A DNA stretch of 5,352 nucleotides, from assembly GCA_029935295.1 (NCBI GenBank), contig JAOZKP010000060.1, forward strand, positions 1 through 5,352, given 5' to 3'. Under the pieces are notes generated by a model that saw only the letters and a list, made by a program, of their open reading frames with translations, was not told the DNA's origin and searched no databases. A program made the position numbers and the translations under genes. Below, one piece after another: positions 1-5,352 of this stretch. Position 1 is the stretch's first letter, and every line of letters begins with the position of its first letter. Source of the stretch: a bacterium (GTDB lineage: Bacteria; Desulfobacterota; Anaeroferrophillalia; Anaeroferrophillales; Tharpellaceae).

Positions 1-35
1 GCCCTAAATTTTTAATGGTTATTTCTAGCACACTA

Positions 36-60
36 GCCGGCAATTAGCAAGATTGCGGGC
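36..60. other. Imperfect inverted repeat upstream of the peptidase promoter
   Basis: Five bases (40-44, GCAAT) pair with 52-56 (ATTGC) across a seven-base loop. After one G-G mismatch, three more pairs follow (36-38 with 58-60). No T-run follows on either strand, so it does not look like a terminator. It lies about 25 bases upstream of the -35 element of the candidate promoter. It could be a regulator binding site, the remnant of an upstream gene's 3' end, or chance. The function is unknown. Confidence 0.25.
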
Positions 61-83
61 AAAGCCGAAATCAGCCTAAAATA

Positions 84-112
84 TTGACAATCAGACAGGG
101 TTTTGCTATTAG
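84..112 (+). promoter_or_regulatory. Sigma-70-type promoter for the M23 peptidase gene
   Basis: A perfect -35 hexamer TTGACA (84-89) is followed by a 17-base spacer and the -10 hexamer TATTAG (107-112), which matches four of six consensus bases. A TG at 104-105, one base before the -10, gives an extended -10 element that compensates for the weaker hexamer. Transcription would start near 119-121, leaving a leader of about 57 bases before the ATG at 177. This is the best promoter match I found in the non-coding parts of the window. It is read by eye and not tested. Confidence 0.6.
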
Positions 113-176
113 GGAGCCCGTTATTTATTTGTTTTAGTGTTAATCTCTTTTAGTTGAAGACGGATTCTAAGAATAT

Positions 177-1103
177 ATGGACGTTAAGGATCAATATACG
201 CTGGTGCTTTTTCGCACCGGAAATGGTGTGCACCGCAAATTGGTAATCCCGGTTAAACAGGCGAAATGGGTTACGATGCTGGTGGCCCCGGCTGTAGCTG
301 CTCTGTTTCTCGGGGCGTTGGCAGCGATATCCCTCTACCTGGTAAATTTGCATAATATAAATGATTACGGCAAACTCGCCCAGAAAAACCGTGAGCTCGA
401 AAAACAGGTAAGTTTTTTCTCACAACGAATGACCGATTTGCAGGATCGTTTCGCCAGTCTGCAGGAGAGTAATGCCCGGGTCAAGGTGATGGCTAATCTG
501 GCCGTGATGCCCGGTGCTGTCGGCACTGTAAGTCTTGGCGGCCCCGATCCTTTAGCCGCGGAGTTGACGGTTTCGAGTATTGATGCTGAGCGCAAGTTGC
601 AACTTGCTGAAATGCATCGCGAACTGCAGCGTTTGGAGATCGGCTTTGCCCGGGAAGAGGGTGAACTGAAACAGTTAAGCACTCATCTCAAAGAGCAGCA
701 GACTCTGCTTAATTTTACCCCTTCAGTCTGGCCGGTAAGAGGTTGGATCAGTTCGCATTTTGGTTATCGGGTATCACCATTTACCGGTCGCCGGGTGATG
801 CATAAAGGTCTCGATATTGTTAATCGTAAAGGAACACCGGTGATAGTTACGGCTGATGGCCGGGTGGTGTTTGCCGGTTATAAACATGGTTATGGTAAAA
901 TGGTTATAGTTGATCACGGTTTGGGTAAGTTGACCAAGTATGGTCATTTGTCAAAGATTTCTGTGCATAGTGGTGATTTGTTGACCCGGGGCCAGGGGTT
1001 GGGTAAGGTTGGCAGTACCGGGCGCAGTACCGGGCCCCATCTGCATTACGAGGTTGTCGTAAATGGCAAAGCAGTAGATCCGGTTGATTATCTGTTAGAT
1101 TGA
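177..1103 (+). CDS. Membrane-anchored M23 family metallopeptidase (LytM-type)
   Basis: This 308-residue protein is a probable peptidoglycan endopeptidase facing the periplasm, anchored by its N-terminus. The order is a short cytoplasmic tail with a YTLVLF start (7-12), one hydrophobic helix (about 31-56), and heptad-rich, charged segments likely to form coiled coils (about 62-105 and 136-178). The C-terminal peptidase M23 domain covers about 185-306. The zinc and catalytic residues of the family are visible: H209 and D213 (HKGLD), H257 (KYGHL), and H288 and H290 (PHLH). By comparison with LytM, H209, D213 and H290 should bind zinc and H257 and H288 assist catalysis. It therefore looks active, unlike degenerate EnvC/NlpD-type activators. 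The ATG at 177 has only a weak upstream purine stretch (TAAGAA). An in-frame GTG at 204 sits behind AAGGA (186-190) but would remove much of the N-terminal tail, so I keep the ATG. The substrate bond is unknown. The gene ends 99 bases before secA, with a terminator between them. Confidence 0.93.
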   Translation: MDVKDQYTLVLFRTGNGVHRKLVIPVKQAKWVTMLVAPAVAALFLGALAAISLYLVNLHNINDYGKLAQKNRELEKQVSFFSQRMTDLQDRFASLQESNARVKVMANLAVMPGAVGTVSLGGPDPLAAELTVSSIDAERKLQLAEMHRELQRLEIGFAREEGELKQLSTHLKEQQTLLNFTPSVWPVRGWISSHFGYRVSPFTGRRVMHKGLDIVNRKGTPVIVTADGRVVFAGYKHGYGKMVIVDHGLGKLTKYGHLSKISVHSGDLLTRGQGLGKVGSTGRSTGPHLHYEVVVNGKAVDPVDYLLD

Positions 1104-1127
1104 TATTCCCACAATTCGGCTTAAATT
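1100..1127 (+). promoter_or_regulatory. Weak candidate promoter for secA
   Basis: TTGATA (1100-1105, five of six -35 bases) overlaps the peptidase stop codon. It is followed after 16 bases by TAAATT (1122-1127, four of six -10 bases). A start near 1133-1135 would put the transcript's 5' end at the base of the hairpin that precedes secA. The match is weak and could be chance. No better promoter was seen between 900 and the secA start, although secA needs one unless it is transcribed by read-through. Confidence 0.3.
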
Positions 1128-1132
1128 CTATG

Positions 1133-1182
1133 GTCCTCGTAGAACGTCATCCGACGTCTTTTTGCGGGGGCTTTTTTATTTT
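1133..1182 (+). terminator. Intrinsic terminator or attenuator between the peptidase gene and secA
   Basis: The lower stem pairs 1133-1143 with 1161-1171, eleven pairs including several G-U. After a three-base bulge on the right side (1158-1160), an upper stem pairs 1144-1148 (ACGTC) with 1153-1157 (GACGT) around the loop ATCC. The stem is followed directly by six T (1172-1177), one A, and four more T. This is the form of a Rho-independent terminator for the peptidase transcript. The T-run ends three bases before the secA Shine-Dalgarno sequence. Any transcript reaching secA from upstream must therefore pass this hairpin, which raises the possibility of attenuation. Confidence 0.7.
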
Positions 1183-1185
1183 CTT

Positions 1186-1191
1186 AAGAGG
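1186..1191 (+). promoter_or_regulatory. Ribosome binding site of secA
   Basis: AAGAGG lies 11 bases before the ATG at 1203, a slightly long spacing. It supports that ATG as the start, together with the typical SecA N-terminus that follows. It lies immediately after the T-run of the preceding terminator-like hairpin. Confidence 0.6.
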
Positions 1192-1202
1192 TTAAAAGTT
1201 TT

Positions 1203-3863
1203 ATGGCTAATTTTTTACAGGCAATTTTCGGAAGTAAGAATGATCGTGAAATCAAATCGATGCAGCCGCTGGTGGAGCGGGTTAATCTTGAAGAAGAAGC
1301 CCTGAAGTCACTTTCTGATGAGCAGTTGCGGGCCAAAACTGAAGAGTTCAAGGCACGTTTCGCTGACGGTACCGCTGACCTTGATGATCTTCTGCCGGAA
1401 GCCTTTGCCGTAGTCCGCGAGGCTGCGATCAGAACTTTGGGGATGCGCCACTTTGATTCACAGATTATCGGTGGTGTCGTTCTCCATACCGGGAAAATTG
1501 CTGAGATGAAAACCGGTGAAGGTAAGACCCTGGCGGCGACTTTACCGGTCTATCTCAACGCCCTGACCGGTAAAGGAGTGCATGTTGTAACCGTCAATGA
1601 CTATCTTGCTCGGCGTGATGCGGCCTGGATGGGTAAGGTCTATGAATTTCTAGGAATGACGGTCGGGGTCATCTTGAATGACCTTGATGATCAGGAGCGG
1701 CAGGCAGCTTACGGTTCGGATATTACCTACGGAACCAATAATGAATTCGGTTTCGATTATCTGCGCGATAATATGAAGTTTTCGCTTGACGATTATGTGC
1801 AGCGGCCGCTCCACTATGCGATTGTCGATGAAGTTGACAGTATTCTTATCGATGAGGCGCGAACGCCTCTGATTATCTCCGGGGCTACCGATGATAGTAC
1901 AGAAAAATACTATATAATTGATAAAGCCCTGCGAAAACTGGTGCAGAAAAATCAGGCTCTGGATGAACCGACTGATTATGAGCTTGATGAGAAGAGCCGT
2001 TCGGTAACCCTGACCGAAGCCGGGGTTGCCAATGTCGAAGAACTTATGAAAGTTGACAATCTTTATGAGCCGGCTCAGATTGAAACCCTGCACCATGTTA
2101 ATCAGGCTTTGAAAGCCCATGTCCTTTTTAAGCGGGATGTCGATTATGTTGTTAAGGAAGATAAGGTAATTATCGTCGATGAGTTTACCGGGCGTTTGAT
2201 GGACGGCCGGCGCTACAGTGACGGCCTGCACCAGGCGCTGGAAGCCAAAGAAGGCGCAAAAATTGAGCGTGAAAATCAGACTTTAGCGGCAGTAACTTTC
2301 CAGAACTATTTCAGGATGTATGAAAAACTGGCGGGCATGACCGGAACTGCTGATACCGAAGCGGTCGAGTTTACCCAGACCTACAACCTCTCGGTGGTGG
2401 TTGTGCCGACGAATGAGCCGATGATCCGTATCGATAATCCGGACGTTATCTTTAAAACCGGTAAAGAGAAATATGCTGCCGTGGTTGAAGAGATTATCGC
2501 CCGGTATGAAGCTGGCCAGCCGGTACTGGTGGGTACAATTTCAATTGAAGATTCTGAATATCTGGGCAAGGTTTTAAAAAAACGCGGGGTTAAACATGAA
2601 GTTTTAAATGCCAAATTCCATGAGAAAGAGGCGGAAATTATCTCTCAGGCCGGTCGTAAATGTGCGGTGACAATTGCTACCAACATGGCGGGTCGGGGGA
2701 CCGATATTGTTCTCGGGGGTAACCCGGAAATGATGGCCAAAGCCAAGCTGAATGATGAAATGACCCTCGAAGAACGGGAAGAGGTGATTGCTAAATTCAA
2801 AGTCCAGTGTGATGCTGAACGGGAGGAGGCTCTTGCCGCCGGAGGTTTGCACATTCTCGGTACCGAACGTCATGAGAGTCGCCGGATTGATAACCAGCTG
2901 CGGGGTCGTTCCGGGCGTCAGGGCGATCCGGGTTCATCCCGTTTTTTCCTCAGTTTAGAAGATGATCTGATGCGGATTTTCGGATCTGAACGAATTGCCA
3001 AGGTGATGGATACTCTCGGTATCGAAGAGGGCGAACCGATTGAGCACAAGATGATCTCTAAGGCGATTGAAAATGCTCAGCGCCGGGTTGAGGGCCATAA
3101 CTTTGATATTCGGAAACAGTTGCTGGAATATGATGATGTTATGAACCAGCAGCGCGAAACCGTCTATGGTTTGCGGCGTGAAGTTCTCGGCAATGATAAT
3201 TTGCGTGGCCTGGTTATTGATTATGCAGACGATGTGGTTGAAGAGATGCTCGAAGCTGCAACCGGCAAATCCCGCAATACCGCTGAATGGGATTATGACT
3301 CATTGACTGTTGGTCTGCATCGGACTTTTTCCCTGCCGGTCGATTTTTCTCCGGAGTCAGAGCTGGCGCTGATTGACAACGAAGAGAGTTTGTGCGCTCG
3401 CCTGCAGGAATTAGTGCGGGAGAATTACAGCGCCCGCGAAAAAGATATGGGGGTTGAAACCCTGCGTCAACTCGAGAAAATTATTCTCCTACATACCATC
3501 GACAGTCTCTGGAAGGATCATCTCTACGCAATCGACCAGTTGAAAGAGGGTATCGGCCTGCGCGGTTACGCCCAGCAGGACCCTTTGCGGGCCTATCAGC
3601 GTGAAGGTTTTGATATGTTTGCCGAGATGATCGAACGCATCAAAGAAGATGTTATCGGCCAGCTTTTCCATGTTCAGGTAACCCGGGAAGAGGAAGTCGA
3701 GGAGCTTGATCAGCAAGCCCGGCAGGAGACTGAATTTGTTCTCTCCCGCGGTCAGGGCGAAGGGGCGAAACAGAAACCGGTAGTTGCCGGCCAGAAAATC
3801 GGCCGCAATGAACCCTGCCCCTGCGGTAGCGGCAAGAAATACAAAAAGTGCTGCGGTAAATAA
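1203..3863 (+). CDS. secA: Preprotein translocase subunit SecA (ATPase)
   Basis: SecA is the ATPase motor that drives unfolded preproteins through the SecYEG channel at the inner membrane. This copy has 886 residues, close to the 901 of E. coli, and shows every domain. NBD1 has the Q-motif region MRHFDSQ (81-87), Walker A MKTGEGKT (102-109) and Walker B VDEVD (208-212). The preprotein cross-linking domain lies at about 222-375. NBD2 has TNMAGRGTDI (493-502) and the arginine-finger region QLRGRSGRQGDPG (565-577). The helical scaffold and wing follow, with the two-helix finger near 755-800. A charged, variable linker (about 827-862) leads to the SEC-C zinc site with C872, C874, C883 and C884. 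In E. coli this tail binds SecB and has Cys-His at the last two positions; the Cys-Cys form is a common variant. The start is supported by AAGAGG and by the MANFLQAIFG N-terminus. Regulation may involve the hairpin just upstream. No frameshift or missing motif was seen. Confidence 0.99.
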   Translation: MANFLQAIFGSKNDREIKSMQPLVERVNLEEEALKSLSDEQLRAKTEEFKARFADGTADLDDLLPEAFAVVREAAIRTLGMRHFDSQIIGGVVLHTGKIAEMKTGEGKTLAATLPVYLNALTGKGVHVVTVNDYLARRDAAWMGKVYEFLGMTVGVILNDLDDQERQAAYGSDITYGTNNEFGFDYLRDNMKFSLDDYVQRPLHYAIVDEVDSILIDEARTPLIISGATDDSTEKYYIIDKALRKLVQKNQALDEPTDYELDEKSRSVTLTEAGVANVEELMKVDNLYEPAQIETLHHVNQALKAHVLFKRDVDYVVKEDKVIIVDEFTGRLMDGRRYSDGLHQALEAKEGAKIERENQTLAAVTFQNYFRMYEKLAGMTGTADTEAVEFTQTYNLSVVVVPTNEPMIRIDNPDVIFKTGKEKYAAVVEEIIARYEAGQPVLVGTISIEDSEYLGKVLKKRGVKHEVLNAKFHEKEAEIISQAGRKCAVTIATNMAGRGTDIVLGGNPEMMAKAKLNDEMTLEEREEVIAKFKVQCDAEREEALAAGGLHILGTERHESRRIDNQLRGRSGRQGDPGSSRFFLSLEDDLMRIFGSERIAKVMDTLGIEEGEPIEHKMISKAIENAQRRVEGHNFDIRKQLLEYDDVMNQQRETVYGLRREVLGNDNLRGLVIDYADDVVEEMLEAATGKSRNTAEWDYDSLTVGLHRTFSLPVDFSPESELALIDNEESLCARLQELVRENYSAREKDMGVETLRQLEKIILLHTIDSLWKDHLYAIDQLKEGIGLRGYAQQDPLRAYQREGFDMFAEMIERIKEDVIGQLFHVQVTREEEVEELDQQARQETEFVLSRGQGEGAKQKPVVAGQKIGRNEPCPCGSGKKYKKCCGK

Positions 3864-3890
3864 TGGCGTCGTAAAAAGTTCCGGTACCGT

Positions 3891-3928
3891 TCTCCGCAGA
3901 GCGGGGACATTGCTTTAGCTTTGTCCCC
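3891..3928 (+). other. Two overlapping, mutually exclusive hairpins between secA and argJ
   Basis: The first hairpin pairs 3891-3897 with 3901-3907 (seven pairs, one G-U) around the triloop AGA. The second pairs GGGGACA (3903-3909) with TGTCCCC (3922-3928), seven perfect pairs around a 12-base loop that can add two inner pairs (3912-3913 with 3918-3919). Both need bases 3903-3907, so only one can form at a time. No T-run follows either stem (the next bases are ATTAAAG), so neither is a standard intrinsic terminator. It may be a 3'-end stabiliser for secA mRNA, a switch in the argJ leader, or a REP-like palindrome. Confidence 0.5.
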
Positions 3929-3978
3929 ATTAAAGAGGGCGAAGCAAAGTTTGCGACTTCTCGATGCTACTTTATGGT
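3925..3978 (+). repeat. Diverged intergenic repeat, copy 1 (upstream of argJ)
   Basis: This stretch aligns without gaps to the reverse complement of 5298-5351, with about 36 of 54 bases identical. Identity is concentrated in the block GAGGGCGAAGCAA (3935-3947) and the block CTTTATGGT (3970-3978), separated by exactly 22 bases in both copies. A CCCC also matches at the outer end (3925-3928). It overlaps the right arm of the GGGGACA hairpin and ends 18 bases before the argJ ATG. I know of no named family. A dispersed intergenic repeat or a shared regulatory element are both possible. Confidence 0.55.
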
Positions 3979-3996
3979 TATAAATCTGGAGCCTAA

Positions 3997-5205
3997 ATGT
4001 CTGAAAATATAAAAATCTGTTCCGGTTTTCGTTTCGCCGGGGTGCATTGCGGTTTGAAAGCGGATTCAGCTTTGGACTTAGCTCTGCTGTTGAGTGATTG
4101 TCCGGCAACCGCCGCGGCAGTGTTCACAAAAAACCGTTTCCCGGCGGCCCCGGTTATTTACGGCCGGAAACAGCTTGCTGCCGGTGAGAAGATTCAGGCG
4201 GTCTTGATTAATAGCGGCAACGCCAATGCCTGTACCGGACATCAGGGTGAGGTCGATGTCGCCGCAGTAGCTGAGGTTCTCGCGGTCACCTTGGAACTTC
4301 CGCGGCCGCGGATTTTTATCTCTTCGACCGGGGTTATCGGCGAGCCTTTGCCGGTTACTACCATCTTGAACGGGGTTGGTCTGCTGGTCGCTGATCTTGA
4401 TGAAGTTCGGACTGACAATGCGTCTCTGCATCGGGCGGCACAGGCAATTATGACGACCGATAAGAGTCCGAAAATTGCTGGCGTTGAGGTTCAAACTAGT
4501 CAGGGGGTAATAACTCTGACCGGGATTGCCAAGGGTGCGGGTATGATTCATCCGAATATGGCAACCATGCTGGCCTATATTCTGACTGATGTCGAGGTTG
4601 AAGCGGAAATTCTTGCGGCAATGTTGAAACGGGTAGTTGGTAAGAGTTTTAACCGGATCAGTGTTGATGGTGACATGAGTACAAATGATACGGTTCTGGC
4701 TCTGGCTAACGGGGTCTCCGGCTGTGCACTGTCCAGTGCCGCAGATCTTGAAATGTTAGAGGCTGGTCTGCTGCAAGTTGCCCGAGATCTCGCCTATATG
4801 ATTGTTAAAGATGGTGAAGGGGCAACGAAAGTCGTTACAATTAAGGTTGTCGGGGCGGCTGATGCGGTCTCGGCGGAAAAAGTTTGTCGGGCGATTGCAA
4901 ATTCAGCTCTGGTTAAAACCGCATTTTTTGGTCAGGATGCCAATTGGGGCCGGATTATTGCGGCGGTGGGTTATGCCGGGGTTGAACTTAAACCGGAGTT
5001 GGTTAACATCAGTTTTGATCAGATAAGGGTTGTCAGTAACGGCCTGCGGGACCCTGATTATTTGGAAGAGGATGGTGCTGCCGTTTTGCGAAAACCGGAA
5101 TTTTCGGTAAAAATTGACCTGCAATCTGGTGAAGATGAGTTCACAGTATTAACTTCTGATCTCACGCATGAGTATGTCTCGATTAACGCCGATTACCGGA
5201 GTTGA
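3997..5205 (+). CDS. argJ: Glutamate N-acetyltransferase / amino-acid acetyltransferase ArgJ
   Basis: ArgJ moves the acetyl group from N-acetylornithine to glutamate, recycling it in arginine synthesis. Bifunctional members also use acetyl-CoA to make N-acetylglutamate, and the sequence alone does not decide between the two types. The 402 residues match the usual length. The precursor cleaves itself before T190 in KGAGMIHPNMATML (179-192), giving alpha and beta chains with T190 as nucleophile. Other active-site candidates are T111 and G112 (oxyanion hole, STGVIG), K179, E274 (KDGEGATK), N397 and the terminal residue S402. Many family members end in Thr, so Ser keeps the hydroxyl. The start is supported by GGAG (3988-3991), five bases before the ATG, and by the family N-terminus GFRFAGVHCGLK. 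A TAG follows the TGA stop directly, giving tandem stops. No other arginine gene is in the window. With no clear terminator after secA, co-transcription with secA is possible. Confidence 0.97.
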   Translation: MSENIKICSGFRFAGVHCGLKADSALDLALLLSDCPATAAAVFTKNRFPAAPVIYGRKQLAAGEKIQAVLINSGNANACTGHQGEVDVAAVAEVLAVTLELPRPRIFISSTGVIGEPLPVTTILNGVGLLVADLDEVRTDNASLHRAAQAIMTTDKSPKIAGVEVQTSQGVITLTGIAKGAGMIHPNMATMLAYILTDVEVEAEILAAMLKRVVGKSFNRISVDGDMSTNDTVLALANGVSGCALSSAADLEMLEAGLLQVARDLAYMIVKDGEGATKVVTIKVVGAADAVSAEKVCRAIANSALVKTAFFGQDANWGRIIAAVGYAGVELKPELVNISFDQIRVVSNGLRDPDYLEEDGAAVLRKPEFSVKIDLQSGEDEFTVLTSDLTHEYVSINADYRS

Positions 5206-5297
5206 TAGAATATATTCCTAAATAAAAGTCTGACCGGGTTTCTTCGTGTTAGTATAGTTATTGCTTTGTCCTATAGAATGTGTAACTTTAGCGTGTC

Positions 5298-5351
5298 ACC
5301 ATAAAGCTATAACAAATGGTGTCGAATATTGCTTCGCCCTCATATACGGGG
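5298..5351 (-). repeat. Diverged intergenic repeat, copy 2 (downstream of argJ, inverted)
   Basis: This is the inverted partner of the repeat at 3925-3978. The exact blocks on the plus strand are ACCATAAAG (5298-5306) and TTGCTTCGCCCTC (5329-5341), with GGGG at 5348-5351. Spacing between blocks equals that of copy 1. The copy runs to within one base of the window edge, so its outer limit, and whether a GGGGACA-type hairpin lies beyond it, cannot be seen. The remaining part of this 147-base tail (5206-5297) holds no gene I can support and no clear terminator for argJ. It does hold the perfect 10-base palindrome GAATATATTC at 5208-5217. Confidence 0.55.
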
Positions 5352-5352
5352 T

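Noticed and set aside
1012..1035. Perfect 12-base tandem repeat GCAGTACCGGGC inside the peptidase gene.
   Set aside because: It encodes the repeated GSTGRSTG of the conserved M23 motif before PHLH. The protein family explains it, so it is not an expansion or mobile sequence.
1650..2231. A 193-codon open frame on the minus strand inside secA.
   Set aside because: It lies wholly antisense to conserved SecA coding sequence, shows no recognisable domain, and is explained as a shadow of the secA frame.
3951..3984. Promoter for argJ using TTGCGA with TATGGT, or the TATAAA at 3979-3984.
   Set aside because: The first pair matches only four of six bases in each hexamer. The second lacks a -35 and would start transcription around or past the ribosome binding site.
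3652..4108. Two overlapping minus-strand open frames crossing the secA-argJ gap (3652-3930 and 3752-4108).
   Set aside because: They cover the conserved ends of secA and argJ and show no recognisable domain. The gap itself has repeat and hairpin structure that explains its sequence better.
4078..4551. A 157-codon open frame on the minus strand inside argJ.
   Set aside because: It is antisense to conserved ArgJ sequence and has no recognisable motif, so it is treated as a shadow.
5205..5220. ArgR-like operator around GAATATATTC after argJ.
   Set aside because: The ARG box places four bases between GAAT and ATTC. Here there are only two, and the site lies downstream of the gene.
5316..5352. 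ATG at 5316 opening a frame to the window edge.
   Set aside because: There is no Shine-Dalgarno sequence, only 12 codons are visible, and the stretch is part of the repeat copy, so it cannot be supported as a gene start.

Overview
The window carries three complete plus-strand genes: a membrane-anchored M23 metallopeptidase, the preprotein translocase ATPase secA, and the arginine-biosynthesis gene argJ. All three proteins are full length with their catalytic residues intact. Base composition looks moderate, near half G+C. The secA product has a C-terminal zinc motif ending in Cys-Cys. From memory, a peptidase M23 - secA - argJ order is familiar from Desulfuromonadales (Geobacter and Pelobacter relatives, Desulfobacterota, formerly deltaproteobacteria). 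I suggest that group as the source, as inference only, because there is no rRNA or other marker here.

Layout. Positions 1-176 are non-coding and hold a good sigma-70-type promoter (TTGACA, 17-base spacer, extended -10) for the peptidase gene at 177-1103. The 99-base gap before secA holds a long imperfect hairpin followed by a T-run, which looks like an intrinsic terminator. It ends only a few bases before the secA ribosome binding site. secA therefore either depends on read-through or on a promoter at the end of the peptidase gene, and the hairpin could act as an attenuator. secA fills 1203-3863. The 133-base gap before argJ has no clear terminator. It holds two overlapping, mutually exclusive hairpins and one copy of a diverged repeat of about 54 bases. 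argJ is at 3997-5205 and ends in tandem stop codons. The last 147 bases (5206-5352) hold no convincing gene. A second, inverted copy of the repeat runs to the window edge there.

The genes act in separate processes: cell-wall remodelling at the membrane, protein export through SecYEG, and the acetyl-cycling steps of arginine synthesis. Nothing shows that they form one functional system, and this is an ordinary housekeeping stretch. The points worth a second look are non-coding: the terminator-like hairpin at the secA leader, the competing hairpins after secA, and the inverted repeat pair flanking argJ.
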